This document shows, in pieces, positions 1-9,525 of a stretch of DNA of 64,000 nucleotides (within the stretch, counting starts at the first letter, position 1; the number at the start of each line of letters is the position of its first letter). The stretch spans positions 62,001-126,000 of the forward strand of contig NZ_PGCK01000008.1 in the NCBI RefSeq assembly GCF_021023085.1. Direction: 5' to 3'. The translations under genes were made by a program, and so were the position numbers. This DNA comes from Methanooceanicella nereidis. GTDB lineage: Archaea; Halobacteriota; Methanocellia; Methanocellales; Methanocellaceae. The notes under the pieces were generated by a model. The model ran no database searches. It was not told the DNA's origin and saw only the letters and a list, made by a program, of their open reading frames with translations.

Positions 1-535
1 TGTGGTTCTATATTATTTGTGATATTATTATATACATGCAGACTAAAGATAAAAAATAAAAAACTCCTAAAAATCGCAGCAAAACCAAAATATTTTAATA
101 TAACTTTTTACCGAAAATTTTTTTATAAGAGATAAATTAATAATGAATTTTATAATAACTAAAACGCTAATTAATAATTTCATTCATATTGAAATAAACA
201 AAACTTATTTTTTTAAAAAAAATTTTATTACAAATTAAAAGAGATAACAAAATATTTACCATAAACTTTATTTTGAAGAAGTAAATACATAATAGTAGTT
301 AGTAAAAAATAATTAAAAAATTGAAAAGTAAATTTAACATTAAAAATAATTACATAATAGTAAAATTTATACTATATGCTATATAAAAATAAATAAAATA
401 ATCGAAAAGGAGATTGGTAGTAAAAATATAAATAATAAACATAATTTAATTAAGTAATACCTATGTTTACAGTATTAAAATAAAAAAATAAAATATTAAA
501 AATAAGATAAATATATGCAATATATCGGGGGGTAT
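1..535. other. Extremely AT-rich gene-free region
   Basis: This stretch is almost entirely A and T, with no open frame of note on either strand. It lies upstream of the first surface-protein gene and presumably holds its promoter; several TATA-like runs are present but none can be singled out. A purine-rich string near 408-415 resembles a ribosome site but leads into an immediate stop. I see no RNA gene and no clear repeat. Confidence 0.6.
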
Positions 536-2824
536 ATGGCAGTGAAAAAGATAGATAATAGAAGATCATGGTATAATAATGTCCTTATATGCTCATTTGT
601 ATTATTACTTACAGGAGCATTATTGTTCAGCCTTGCAGCGCCGATGGCCTGGGCTGTGAAAGATGTAAATAACAAAGAGATAGAGAATGGGTCTTCACCT
701 ATATGGCCTATATTTGAAGGCGCAGAGGTTGGCCCTAATGGAACTCATATCGCCCACTGGGGATGGCATAATTTAAATAGCATTCCCATAGAGATACCTT
801 TGGGCACTGATAATTATATAAAATGCCAGGTAATTGAGCCCATACCCGATCAAGTGCCGCCGACATATTTCTCGCCGGGGCGTGTCTTTAACAATTTTAC
901 ATTGATATTCGGACAAAACATGCAGTGGCACCTTAGTTATAATAACAACCAGAATGATTCTACGATTAACTGGAATACCTGTAAGAAATTCATAACTGTA
1001 AGCTTTGAGTCTGGCAGTTACGTTATCAACGAGGGTGAAACGGCCAATATCTCAGTAATTTTGAACGCGCAAGCTGTTTCCAATGTGACCGTGAATTATT
1101 CTTCGACGATAGCCAGCGGTACATTAACTTTTACCCCGGGCGTAGTCAAACAATATATCGAAATACCTACAGTTCAGAATGACGTCTATGACGGAACCCG
1201 GAATATAGACATAGGATTGATAATCCCGGACACTGATGCGAATGCGGGACCCGGAGCTATAATGAACACAACGCTCACCATAATCGATGACGAACCGGCG
1301 CCGGTCATAAGCATAAGCCCTCTCCACTCGGTAAATGAGGGTGACGGGACCATATCGGTATCAGTTACAAAGAGCGGCAATACCAGTGTGAACGCCAGTG
1401 TGGATTATAGCACTAATGACGGCACCGCAGAGGCTGTATCAGACTACCTGGCAGCATCCGGCACATTAACGTTCCTGCCTTCGGAGACAGAAAAGACGGT
1501 ATACATCAATATCGTCGATGACGGTATTCCCGAGATCCCGGAACTCTTCTTCGTGAATCTTACAGATCCGGTAGATGCTACATTAAGTCAGTTCAACGTA
1601 GCGGACATCATAATTAATGATAATGACCTATGGCCTTCAGTGGAATTCAACCTGTCATCATATACCTTCAATGAGACGGATGGCACTGTTACGTTCACTG
1701 TGATCAGGACAGGTAATCCAATACCGGCATCAGTTAACTATTCCACCAACAATGGTACTGCACTGAGTGGATCCGATTATGCTTCAGCATCCGGAAAATT
1801 GTTCTTCGGGCTGAACGAGAATGAGAAAACATTCACGGTGAACATATCCGATGACAGCCTTGGCGAAGGCGACGAATTCTTCTTCGTGAACCTTTCCGAC
1901 CCGGTGCTTGCCTCGCTCGGAAGCAACAGCATCGCGATCGTGAACATCGTCGATAACGAACCGAAGCCTGCAGTCCAGTTCAGCTCACCGAGATGCTATG
2001 TGGATGAAAACGACGGATCGATAGTAGTGACGGTCAGCATGACGGGCCAGACATCAAGGAACGTTACTGTTGACTATGCCACAGGCAATGGCACGGCAGA
2101 ATACGGGCTTGACTATACGGCTGCCAGCGGAACGCTGACGTTCGAGCCGGGCGACACAAGCAAGACGTTCAGGATATACATACTGGATGATGTCCTTGCA
2201 GAAGATAATGAGACTATCAACCTGACGCTCAGCAATCTGTCGGCGAACGCAGTATTCGGTACTAGGGTCACATCCGTAGTGGAAATAATCGATGACGATA
2301 GCGCTGAGACATCGTTCGTGATAAATCTGCAACCGGGCTGGAACCTGATATCGATACCTTTGATGAATGACACCATATGGGCAAGTCAGTTACAGGATAT
2401 TGGAATATCGATGGTGGCGGAATATGTGAATACGACTGATGGGTTCAATATGTATATGGCAGGTATAAGCCCGTCAGAGGATGATATCCAGATCAAGATC
2501 GATTATGCCTACTATGTATTCTGTGACAGAGAGACTACATTTACCGTTATAGGCGTATTACCAGGCTCGCGTAGCATAGCTATTTACAGCGGATACAATA
2601 TGATCGGATGGAGCACTCTAAGCACATCAAATGCAAAAGCAGTATGTGAATTGTTGAATGGTAATCAGATAATATTCAGGTACAACAATGCAAACGACGG
2701 GTTTGATGTATACATGGAAATGATCAGTCCCGACGAGGACAGCTTCGTTATGGGGCCTGGTGAGGGGTACTATGTATACTCCGACTCAGCAGAAACTCAA
2801 ACATTACCATTTGGAGGGGTTTAA
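536..2824 (+). CDS. Secreted Calx-beta domain surface protein
   Basis: Probable extracellular surface or adhesion protein. After a basic N-terminus there is a hydrophobic signal segment ending near a PMAWA cleavage-like site. The middle carries about four Calx-beta-type repeats, seen as recurring units with NEGDGT or NETDGT, then NxGTAxxxxDYxxxSGxLxF, then EFFxVNLxDP. Calx-beta domains are Ca2+-binding beta sandwiches common in archaeal and bacterial surface proteins. The last ~170 residues hold two related units (GWNLISIPL and GYNMIGWS, each followed by [10 protein letters not shown] or [10 protein letters not shown] and a YYV segment), a duplicated C-terminal domain. No C-terminal membrane anchor is seen, unlike the next three genes. 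An upstream in-frame ATG exists at 515, but GGGGGG at 527-532 places the start at 536. It overlaps the next gene by one base (TAATG). Confidence 0.85.
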   Translation: MAVKKIDNRRSWYNNVLICSFVLLLTGALLFSLAAPMAWAVKDVNNKEIENGSSPIWPIFEGAEVGPNGTHIAHWGWHNLNSIPIEIPLGTDNYIKCQVIEPIPDQVPPTYFSPGRVFNNFTLIFGQNMQWHLSYNNNQNDSTINWNTCKKFITVSFESGSYVINEGETANISVILNAQAVSNVTVNYSSTIASGTLTFTPGVVKQYIEIPTVQNDVYDGTRNIDIGLIIPDTDANAGPGAIMNTTLTIIDDEPAPVISISPLHSVNEGDGTISVSVTKSGNTSVNASVDYSTNDGTAEAVSDYLAASGTLTFLPSETEKTVYINIVDDGIPEIPELFFVNLTDPVDATLSQFNVADIIINDNDLWPSVEFNLSSYTFNETDGTVTFTVIRTGNPIPASVNYSTNNGTALSGSDYASASGKLFFGLNENEKTFTVNISDDSLGEGDEFFFVNLSDPVLASLGSNSIAIVNIVDNEPKPAVQFSSPRCYVDENDGSIVVTVSMTGQTSRNVTVDYATGNGTAEYGLDYTAASGTLTFEPGDTSKTFRIYILDDVLAEDNETINLTLSNLSANAVFGTRVTSVVEIIDDDSAETSFVINLQPGWNLISIPLMNDTIWASQLQDIGISMVAEYVNTTDGFNMYMAGISPSEDDIQIKIDYAYYVFCDRETTFTVIGVLPGSRSIAIYSGYNMIGWSTLSTSNAKAVCELLNGNQIIFRYNNANDGFDVYMEMISPDEDSFVMGPGEGYYVYSDSAETQTLPFGGV

Positions 2825-3600
2825 TGAAAACAGGGAGAATATCAATATTTTTTGCCACTCTATTAACTTTAGTCATTATTAGTGGCATTATAGCACCGTC
2901 AGTGTTAGCAGCTTCTTCGCCAACAGGAGTATATGGGTATGTACGAGTCGATGGTGCTGTTACGTCAGGAGTAACAGTGACCATAGCCGGCCAATCAGAT
3001 GTGACTGATGGAAATGGGTTTTACTCTATCGGTGTATGGAATGGATCAACGTATACTATAACTGCTACCTATGGAAGTCTTTCTCAAACAAAGACGATCA
3101 CTACGAATAGTCCGTCAATGCAGGTAGACTTTAGTTTAAACACACCAGCACCAACTCCGACTCCGACTCCGACTCCGACTCCGACTCCGACTCCAACACC
3201 GACTCCGACTCCGACTCCGACTCCGACTCCTACTCCAACTGTAACTGCAACGCCGACGCCGACTCCAACGCCGACTCCGACACCAACAGCAACGGCCACG
3301 GCAACTCCTACGGCCACGGCGAACCCGACCGGTAACCCTACAACAGTGCCATATAACCCGACTCCGACTCCGACACCTACACCGACACCGACAGTTGTAC
3401 CGACAACCGATCCGGGCAACGGCAGCGGAGGTAGCGGGGGAGAAATAGAAATAACACCGACTCCGACTCCGACTCCGACACCAGAGCCGACTACCACGGA
3501 ACAGGTCAATCTTGATTTAAACATATGGTGGCTGCTGATCATATTTTTGATCATAGGAGCGGTGGCACTATACTTCTGGTATAAGAACACCAGTAAATAA
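2824..3600 (+). CDS. Cell-surface protein with Thr-Pro stalk and C-terminal anchor
   Basis: Predicted secreted, membrane-anchored surface protein of 258 residues. It has a signal peptide (residues ~1-30), then a CarboxypepD_reg/PEGA-like beta domain ([20 protein letters not shown], with DGNGFYSI and [10 protein letters not shown]) to about residue 100, then a long Thr-Pro repeat stalk interrupted by Gly/Ser-rich linkers. A PTTTEQ segment precedes a ~23-residue transmembrane helix ([16 protein letters not shown]) and a short basic tail. The start codon shares one base with the preceding stop and has GGAGGGG at 2814-2820, so the two genes are probably translationally coupled. The Thr-rich stalk suggests O-glycosylation (inference). 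No function beyond a structural surface role can be assigned. Confidence 0.85.
   Translation: MKTGRISIFFATLLTLVIISGIIAPSVLAASSPTGVYGYVRVDGAVTSGVTVTIAGQSDVTDGNGFYSIGVWNGSTYTITATYGSLSQTKTITTNSPSMQVDFSLNTPAPTPTPTPTPTPTPTPTPTPTPTPTPTPTPTVTATPTPTPTPTPTPTATATATPTATANPTGNPTTVPYNPTPTPTPTPTPTVVPTTDPGNGSGGSGGEIEITPTPTPTPTPEPTTTEQVNLDLNIWWLLIIFLIIGAVALYFWYKNTSK
3153..3240 (+). repeat. In-frame (ACTCCG)n hexanucleotide tract
   Basis: Nearly perfect tandem ACTCCG hexamers encode a Thr-Pro dipeptide repeat. Shorter runs of the same unit recur at about 3360-3395 and 3457-3480. Because the unit is six bases, length change would keep the frame and only alter stalk length. The low codon diversity (ACT CCG throughout) suggests recent expansion. 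Confidence 0.9.
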
Positions 3601-3612
3601 AACAAGATATGC

Positions 3613-3629
3613 GGGAGTTTATAACTCCC
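3613..3629 (+). terminator. Hairpin terminator after the first two surface genes
   Basis: A 7-bp perfect stem (GGGAGTT / AACTCCC) with a 3-nt TAT loop sits 13 bases after the stop codon and is followed by an AT-rich run containing ATTTATTTTTAT. This resembles a transcript end for the two-gene unit. Confidence 0.6.
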
Positions 3630-4175
3630 CATCATTTATTTTTATAACTGTAAACATTTTTGTTTAAATGTATGAATAAAAATGTTTTCTAATTTTTATT
3701 AAATATCATAAAGGTAAAAAACTGTTATTTACTTATTATTATATTTTTACACAAATCTAGAAACATATATTTATTCGAATATATTTGCTAAATTACACAA
3801 CCGTAAACTTTATTAGAATTAAGCAATTACAAATATGTAATTACTATAATTTGGGGGGTAATATTTATTATTTAAACATATGATGGTAAAAATTCCATTG
3901 TGTGTTTAAATGATGGCGATGATATAGTGATCCTCGAAAAGATCGAGGAATCATCATCGTAAAAGCATAAATGTGGGGTTGATCGCTAAATTGTCGGATC
4001 GTTATGGTGGTTAATATCTTCATATATCCGATCTCGGTTTTTATGATTTAGCATCGCTACATAAACAAAAACGTGGGGGTATAAGCAGCTATAGGCAGAT
4101 ATGCAGGTACCGGGGGGTTACTGCATATTTTCCTTAGCTTTGCGATGCTCCCTGGAAAATGGGGGTTTCAATAAA
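3630..4175 (+). other. Long AT-rich leader with inverted repeats
   Basis: No gene is seen. The first half is plain AT-rich DNA. From about 3908 to 4060 there are nested inverted repeats: TCCTCG/CGAGGA around an AAAAGAT loop (about 3932-3950) flanked by GATGAT and ATCATC; and a wider pair joining CGCTAAAT and TCGGAT near 3982-4000 with ATCCGA and ATTTAGC near 4025-4052. ATATGCAG/CTGCATAT arms occur near 4098-4127. An upstream in-frame ATG at 4101 lies inside the last hairpin. Together they suggest a structured 5' untranslated region for the gene at 4176. Confidence 0.4.
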
Positions 4176-5309
4176 ATGTCAAAAAATAAAATGATAGCCA
4201 GCCTATTCGTTGTTTTACTCATAGGGGCTTTGTTCATATGCACAAGCGGGGCTTCCCTCGCTTTGGCTGCCGATCCTACAGCAGATAAGATGGTCCTGAC
4301 ATCCATATACAAAGTTCCGGCTGACAATGACGGGTCATACCTGTATGTGATGAGGGTCAGAAACACAAACTCAGTTAACGTCGATGTACATGCATATATA
4401 TCTGGCATGGGTAGCGTTTATAAGAATTTCACCGCTCCGGCTAACAAGGATAGCTTCTTCGCCCTTGAGAAATCCGGCAGCAATCCGACGATAAAAGCAG
4501 ATTATTACTATAACGATGTAAAATTCGGCGGACATGTAAAAGCGACTAACAACAATATCAAGACAGCTGTCGTATACCTGGGTAATGTGCCAGCTACGGC
4601 ATATGAGGGCCAGTCTGTAAACATTCCTATTATAATAGACCCGATATTGCCAAAGCCGTTAATGACCTTTAAATACGATTATAACGGCGCTGAAGCGACA
4701 TATTATCCGCATGGCTACGACGTATATTGCTTACCTGTAGGATCCTTCCCGGCAGCAGCAACATACAATAAAGATGTGACGATGCCTGAAGATGATGTCT
4801 ACGGCACAGCTCCGGGCCCGGCGGTCTTCACGCTCGTTCAAAGCCTCATCACAGGCCTTGAGATCGGCGAGCCGTATACTGTATCCATAGAAGTTTTAGA
4901 CAACGATGAGCAACCCGCGCCGAGTGCGACACCGACACCGACTCCGACACCGGAACCCACTGCGACTCCGACACCCGTTCCGCCGGTGACGATAGAGACG
5001 TTCCCGCCATCCCTGATATCCTACCTGTATGAAGGGTACGAATTCATCGGGATAGTAGAGGGCGCTCCGGGAGCGACTGTCACTCCAGTACCAACGATTA
5101 TCCCAACTCCAATACCAACACCCGAGCCGACCGCGACTCCGTCACCGGAGCCGTCGGCGACCCCAACACCTGAACCCACGGCAACGCCGGCCCCGGAGCC
5201 CACGACCACCGAGCAGACCGGTATAGATATGAATATGATGATAATCATATTCGCGGTGGTAGTAGTGTCCGTAGCAGGCACATACTTCCTGGTATTCAGG
5301 AAAAAATAA
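4176..5309 (+). CDS. Cell-surface protein with Pro/Thr/Glu stalk and C-terminal anchor
   Basis: Predicted secreted, membrane-anchored surface protein of 377 residues. The signal peptide ends at a SLALA-like site. The N-terminal ~200 residues form a globular beta-rich domain with no family I recognise (starting DPTADKMVLTSIYKVPADND). Two Pro/Thr/Glu-rich linkers flank a short middle segment (~290-320). The end is EPTTTEQ, a hydrophobic helix (MMIIIFAVVVVSVAGTYFLVF) and a basic RKK tail, closely matching the end of the gene at 2824. The start at 4176 is chosen because GGGGGT at 4161-4166 lies 9 bases upstream and the signal peptide follows directly; the longer frame from 4101 would add residues unlike a signal sequence. 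Confidence 0.85.
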   Translation: MSKNKMIASLFVVLLIGALFICTSGASLALAADPTADKMVLTSIYKVPADNDGSYLYVMRVRNTNSVNVDVHAYISGMGSVYKNFTAPANKDSFFALEKSGSNPTIKADYYYNDVKFGGHVKATNNNIKTAVVYLGNVPATAYEGQSVNIPIIIDPILPKPLMTFKYDYNGAEATYYPHGYDVYCLPVGSFPAAATYNKDVTMPEDDVYGTAPGPAVFTLVQSLITGLEIGEPYTVSIEVLDNDEQPAPSATPTPTPTPEPTATPTPVPPVTIETFPPSLISYLYEGYEFIGIVEGAPGATVTPVPTIIPTPIPTPEPTATPSPEPSATPTPEPTATPAPEPTTTEQTGIDMNMMIIIFAVVVVSVAGTYFLVFRKK

Positions 5310-5325
5310 AAATTAAGTAAAAACC

Positions 5326-5350
5326 GTGGAGTTGAGTTCCTCAACTCCAC
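5326..5350 (+). terminator. Strong hairpin terminator
   Basis: A 10-bp perfect stem (GTGGAGTTGA / TCAACTCCAC) with a 5-nt loop follows the stop by 16 bases. A T-rich stretch follows from about 5360. Confidence 0.75.
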
Positions 5351-5524
5351 CCCATTCCATTTTGTCATATTTTTTTATTATGGGCTTTACCCGGCAAGCT
5401 CATGTAAATCAAGCAACAGCAAGGCTTTCAAGAGCGACAAGATTTTAATATTAAACTGTGAATGAGTCAGCTAATTAGCCTATAGCCCAAAAACAGAGGG
5501 CATACAGCTAAAGCAGGGAAAAAC

Positions 5525-6184
5525 ATGAAAAACGACAAATCTCACGTGATCGCAACATTGATCTTTTTCGGGCTGGCTCTCGTAGCAGTGCCGGGCATTG
5601 CATTTGCAGACCACATCATTCCGGGCATCCCTTCAAAACCATCGGTTCCGGCAGTGCCGTCGATGCCGGCAAATCCTATCGTATCGATAAAACCGGCGAT
5701 ACCCTCAGTTCCTCCGTTCCCGACATTTCCCCCGATGCCCTTCCCGACGTCGACTCCTACGCCGGTACCGAGTCCTACCGTTACACCGACAGCAACTCCT
5801 GAGCCGACACCAGTTCCCAGCATCACGCCGACGCCGTCTCCGATACCGTCGGCGACTCCGACCCCCGGGCCTACTATCACGCCAACTGTCACGGCCACAC
5901 CATTGCCCGATCCTACTGCGACCCCCACATCAATACCCCAGATCGGAAATGTCGGAAGCCCTGCCCCGGGAAATTCTACAAATAATACGGGAGTGATCCC
6001 CGGCACCGGACAAACAGTATCCCCGAGCCCGACCACAGGCACCGGCGGCAGCATAGACATAGGTGAAGAGGTAACGACAGAATATGCGGGCATAGGCGGC
6101 TTTAACATACTTCTCGCGATATTCACGATAATAGCCGCAATAGACGTATTCATATACTCAGTGAACACGCACAAAAAAATATGA
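5525..6184 (+). CDS. Pro-rich surface protein with C-terminal membrane anchor
   Basis: Predicted surface protein of 219 residues made almost wholly of low-complexity sequence. A signal peptide (about residues 1-28, ending IAFA) leads into a Pro/Ser/Val segment and then a Thr-Pro stalk (about 75-140), a Gly/Asn/Thr linker, a VTTEY segment, a hydrophobic helix (ILLAIFTIIAAIDVFIYSV) and a short basic tail. It has no globular domain, so it could be a spacer or glycan-bearing wall component. The codons of the stalk are more varied than in the 2824 gene. It is the last of the surface cluster and converges on the LysRS gene. Confidence 0.8.
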   Translation: MKNDKSHVIATLIFFGLALVAVPGIAFADHIIPGIPSKPSVPAVPSMPANPIVSIKPAIPSVPPFPTFPPMPFPTSTPTPVPSPTVTPTATPEPTPVPSITPTPSPIPSATPTPGPTITPTVTATPLPDPTATPTSIPQIGNVGSPAPGNSTNNTGVIPGTGQTVSPSPTTGTGGSIDIGEEVTTEYAGIGGFNILLAIFTIIAAIDVFIYSVNTHKKI

Positions 6185-6188
6185 GAGC

Positions 6189-6219
6189 GTATCAAACTTG
6201 AGCTGATCAAGCCTGATAC
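6189..6219. terminator. Hairpin between convergent genes
   Basis: GTATCA (6189-6194) pairs with TGATAC (6214-6219), and an inner TTGA/TCAA pair extends the stem. CATTTTTAATTT follows on the plus strand. It lies between the convergent surface-protein and LysRS genes. Confidence 0.5.
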
Positions 6220-6230
6220 TCATTTTTAAT

Positions 6231-7847
6231 TTACGCTTCCAGCCTGAGCCTCTTCAGGACGAAGTCGGTATCCAGGGCGAGCAGGAAAGGTCCCAGCTTC
6301 GGGCCCCTGGGCTTTCCAAGAAGAAGTAGATAAGCGGTCTTGAAAAGCTTGGCCGGCTTAATGTCTTTGCGCTTGGCTATCTCGAAGATCTCGTACTGGG
6401 TCTCCTCTTCCGTGTGCCTTGCCTCGATAAAGTCAGCGATCTCCGCCAGTGCGTCCTTTTCGGCGGGCTCCATTTCAGGAGGCAGGTCCAGCGCTTCTTT
6501 TATATCGATGTTGTACTCATCCGGCGCGTACTTGCGTGCCCAAATTCCGGCCTTATGGACACGCTTGAGCGCGTCCGTCTCCTGCTCCGGAGTGGCATCC
6601 TGGGGCAAATGCCCTGTCTTTCTTAAGGTCCTGAGTATGTGCTCGTCGTTCTTGGAAACGCTCACCATCGCTGCGAATGTGTATGGTATCCTGATCTTGC
6701 GGCGGTCTTCCATGGGCAGCATCGGATATACGCGCTTCGCGAAATCTTTCTCTTCCGGATCCGCTGCCTCGACCTCATCGTAATATACTCTCTCGAACCT
6801 GTCAAACCCGTCGACCAGGAAGTTGATGTTCTTCACTTCAAGGTTCTTCTGCTTCATCGGGTTCAGCGAATAGAAATAGAGGAACACTTCCGGTTCCATG
6901 ATCTCGGCCATGTCCTGGGTGATATAGACGTTGCCGTGCCTTGTCGACATCTTGGCCGAATTGACCAGGAAGAACTCGTAGACCGTATAAACGGGCGGCT
7001 CTCTTCCAAGTATGACCTTTGATATTTCCTGCCCGGAGGGCCATGAGCCTTCATAGTGGTCCTTTCCGAACGGCTCCATCTTGACGTCGAATATCTGCCA
7101 CTGGGAGGGCCACTCGAACCTCCACGGGAGCTTACCGTTATTCAGCGAAGTAGTGCCTTTATGTCCGCACCCGGGTATGTCGAACTCGCCGGCAAGGGAT
7201 TTACTCTCGCAGATATAGTCGACTGTCCAGTTATCGAGGTCGACGGATACAGCCTTTGCGGTGATCCTGCCGCATTTCTCGCAAATAGGGTTAAAGGGAA
7301 TATAATCGGGCGGAGTGTTCCTTTGGTATTTGGAGATGACCTCTTTTGCCTTTGGTATGTCCGATAATATCGTCCTCATGGGAGGCTCGAACTTTCCTTC
7401 TCTGTATAGCTGGTCGTTGCTATAGTCCTCCACTTCCACTCCAAGCATGTTCACGCCGTCGAGCCATACGTTGTTGAAGTGCTCCGCCCACGACTTGCAG
7501 CAGCCGAACGGGTCCGGGACGTCCACATATGGTATGCCGGCATATTTGTTCAGCTCGTTAAGCTCTTTTTCGGAGAGTATATGCCACTTGCCGTCTCTGT
7601 CGGGCATCCTTTCCGGTATCTTCCTTAACGGGTCGCGGTCGTCGCTCGTATGGACGTGCCTTGTCTTGACCCCCATGCTTTTCAGCGATTCTTTGATGAA
7701 ATATCCTCTGAGGATATCGTTAATATTGCCTATGTGTTTGCCGCCGGAGGGTGAAGCCGCGCACTTTACTACGACTTCTCCTTCTTTGCCGTATCTCTCG
7801 ATAACTTCATCAGCTAGCGTATCAGCCCAAAATACTCTGTAAGTCAT
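6231..7847 (-). CDS. lysS: Lysyl-tRNA synthetase, class I
   Basis: Charges tRNA-Lys with lysine in the cytoplasm. This is the class I enzyme typical of archaea, unrelated to the class II LysRS of most bacteria. The HIGH-type motif is seen as SGGKHIGNIND (about residue 38) and the KMSKS-type motif as KMSTRHGN (about residue 300). A CxxC pair (ICEKCGR, about 190) and CESKSLAGEFDIPGCG fit the zinc-binding insertion of the family. The 538-residue length is normal and the protein appears intact. It stands alone, with a surface gene convergent downstream and a flavodoxin gene upstream on the same strand. Confidence 0.95.
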   Translation of the reverse strand: MTYRVFWADTLADEVIERYGKEGEVVVKCAASPSGGKHIGNINDILRGYFIKESLKSMGVKTRHVHTSDDRDPLRKIPERMPDRDGKWHILSEKELNELNKYAGIPYVDVPDPFGCCKSWAEHFNNVWLDGVNMLGVEVEDYSNDQLYREGKFEPPMRTILSDIPKAKEVISKYQRNTPPDYIPFNPICEKCGRITAKAVSVDLDNWTVDYICESKSLAGEFDIPGCGHKGTTSLNNGKLPWRFEWPSQWQIFDVKMEPFGKDHYEGSWPSGQEISKVILGREPPVYTVYEFFLVNSAKMSTRHGNVYITQDMAEIMEPEVFLYFYSLNPMKQKNLEVKNINFLVDGFDRFERVYYDEVEAADPEEKDFAKRVYPMLPMEDRRKIRIPYTFAAMVSVSKNDEHILRTLRKTGHLPQDATPEQETDALKRVHKAGIWARKYAPDEYNIDIKEALDLPPEMEPAEKDALAEIADFIEARHTEEETQYEIFEIAKRKDIKPAKLFKTAYLLLLGKPRGPKLGPFLLALDTDFVLKRLRLEA

Positions 7848-7920
7848 GCTCTCGTCCGCAAAAATCTACATTCTCATAATATAAGTTACTTTCTGCTTCG
7901 ATAAGACCCCGGGGTTCTAA

Positions 7921-7944
7921 AGGCTCTACGGATCCGTAGAGCCT
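7921..7944. terminator. 24-bp perfect palindrome
   Basis: The 24 bases from 7921 to 7944 are fully self-complementary around a central GATC-containing core (arms begin AGGCTCTACGG). It lies 29 bases past the stop of the minus-strand flavodoxin gene and is most simply a terminator. A second small palindrome, ACCCCGGGGT, lies just beyond it at about 7908-7917. Confidence 0.6.
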
Positions 7945-7972
7945 CATATATTTTAGGATATATTTTGGGGCA

Positions 7973-8473
7973 TCAGACCGGCGCAGGCATGAGCCTTACC
8001 GATTCTACGAACTCTTTAGCCCTTGTCCGGTAATCCCCGCATGATATTTCCGCATGGTAGAATTTTCCGGCTCCTATGAACTCCATTCCTTTTTGCTCAA
8101 GCTTATCCTTTACCTCGTTTATCACGTCTTCGAAGCCGCATTTTCCTGCCGTGGTGATCACGGCGAACTTTTTACCTTTGCAGTTCTTAAGCTGGGCGAT
8201 ATACTCGTTTACCGCCGGGGGCGCAAGCCAGGCCCATACGGGCGTTGCCAGTATCAGGCAGTCATATTTGCTCATGTCGGTTGTGCATGGCTTTATGTCG
8301 GCCCTCTCCTCGAGCCATTCGCTCATGCATTTCATGTCCCAGTTTGGCTGCTCTACTGTCATTATTCTGGTTATGTCGGCTCCCATCTGATTTTTGACCT
8401 CCTCCGAGATCTTCCACGTGTTACCGGTAAAAGAATAACAGGCTATCAGTGTTTTAATAAAATCACCCCTCAT
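7973..8473 (-). CDS. Flavodoxin family protein
   Basis: FMN-binding flavodoxin-fold protein, a probable small electron carrier or NAD(P)H:quinone reductase-like protein. The N-terminal phosphate-binding loop is clear (YSFTGNTWKI), and ATPVWAWLAPP and TTAGKCG match the later FMN-contacting loops. Length (~161-166) is usual. The start is unclear: the ATG at 8473 sits before a good ribosome site (GGGGTGA), while family members usually begin with a KTLI motif, which here would imply an ATT start at 8458. A TATA-like run about 10-25 bases upstream of 8473 would also allow a leaderless ATG. Physiological partner unknown. Confidence 0.85.
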   Translation of the reverse strand: MRGDFIKTLIACYSFTGNTWKISEEVKNQMGADITRIMTVEQPNWDMKCMSEWLEERADIKPCTTDMSKYDCLILATPVWAWLAPPAVNEYIAQLKNCKGKKFAVITTAGKCGFEDVINEVKDKLEQKGMEFIGAGKFYHAEISCGDYRTRAKEFVESVRLMPAPV

Positions 8474-8579
8474 TAGTCGAATTAAAATATATTTATTATT
8501 ATATAATTAATTTACAATTTTTAAGCAGTTTTTCATATAAAAAATACAAAATTCTATGTCTGATTAATCACTAATAGTA

Positions 8580-9386
8580 ATGGGTCATATAATGAAACTA
8601 CCATGGTATTATGTCATCGCTGTGATCATTTTATTTTTAGCCGCTGTGGCCGTATTCGATCTTTTTCAGGATGGACCTGGCGAGGGGGATGTATTGTATC
8701 AGGTATCCACCATCGATGCCCTGATGCAAAGCGTATACGATGGCATCATACCTAACGAGGAGCTAAAAAAGCACGGTGACATAGGCATCGGGACCTTTAA
8801 TGGCCTTGACGGAGAAATGGTGGCCGTAGATGGTAACTATTATCAAATAAAGTCGGACGGTGTCGCATATCCTGTCAAGGATGATATGATGATACCCTTC
8901 GCAACGGTGACTTTTTTTGAGATAGATAAAACCATCCTTGTTGAGGATGCCGGTAACTTTACAGAATTTACCGGAAAAATGGACGCGGTATTGCCTTCAT
9001 CGAACTTATTCTATGCGTTCCGCATTGACGGGCAATTCCCGTATATAAAAGCTAGAAGCGTGCCGAAACAGGAAAAGCCCTATCCTCTTCTTGTTGACGC
9101 CGTAGCAAATCAGTCCGTGTTTGAGTTCCATAACGTCACCGGGACCATAGTGGGCTTCTATACGCCCCAGTATGGAAAAGGCATCAATGTGCCCGGGTAC
9201 CATCTCCACTTCATCACGGACGATAGAAAAGCCGGCGGGCATATCCTCGACTTTAGCATAGATGAGGCGGACGTTAAACTTGACATAACTCCAGAATTCT
9301 ATATGGAATTGCCTACGGACGGGGATTTCATAGGCGTTGATCTGACAAAGGACTTACATAAAGAGCTGGAAAAAGTGGAAAAATAG
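8580..9386 (+). CDS. budA: Membrane-anchored alpha-acetolactate decarboxylase
   Basis: Member of the acetolactate decarboxylase family, which converts (S)-2-acetolactate to acetoin using a bound Zn2+. The core is recognisable: QVSTIDALMQSVYDG, GDIGIGTFNGLDGEMVAVDG, and the metal-site region GYHLHFITDDRKAGGHILDF (HxH near residue 208 and a further His near 219). An extra N-terminal hydrophobic helix (about residues 6-26) precedes the domain, with no lipobox, so the enzyme is probably exported and membrane-tethered. The ATG at 8592 is an alternative start. It is monocistronic. Why a methanogen would make acetoin, perhaps outside the cell, is unclear. Confidence 0.88.
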   Translation: MGHIMKLPWYYVIAVIILFLAAVAVFDLFQDGPGEGDVLYQVSTIDALMQSVYDGIIPNEELKKHGDIGIGTFNGLDGEMVAVDGNYYQIKSDGVAYPVKDDMMIPFATVTFFEIDKTILVEDAGNFTEFTGKMDAVLPSSNLFYAFRIDGQFPYIKARSVPKQEKPYPLLVDAVANQSVFEFHNVTGTIVGFYTPQYGKGINVPGYHLHFITDDRKAGGHILDFSIDEADVKLDITPEFYMELPTDGDFIGVDLTKDLHKELEKVEK

Positions 9387-9405
9387 CCATAAATTCAATT
9401 ATTCT

Positions 9406-9431
9406 CTCACAGGCTTATATGGCCGTGTGAG
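9406..9431 (+). terminator. Hairpin terminator after budA
   Basis: CTCACA pairs with TGTGAG, extended by an inner GGC/GCC, 20 bases after the budA stop. Confidence 0.55.
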
Positions 9432-9525
9432 ATGTCGAATTTTTCTATATTTTGTTAACATTCGTCTTTAATTTGGTCAATTTATTTAATCAATCTATTA
9501 TTTTACCTTTTAATGAGGCAGACAC

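Noticed and set aside
1-535. Replication origin
   Set aside because: The region is AT-rich but I see no paired origin recognition boxes and no orc1/cdc6 gene in the window.
3084-3635. Minus-strand frame rich in Val-Gly repeats opposite the Thr-Pro surface gene
   Set aside because: It is the antisense reading of the ACTCCG repeats. The plus-strand gene has a signal peptide, ribosome site and anchor, while this frame has none. The same holds for the Val-Gly frames opposite the genes at 4176 and 5525.
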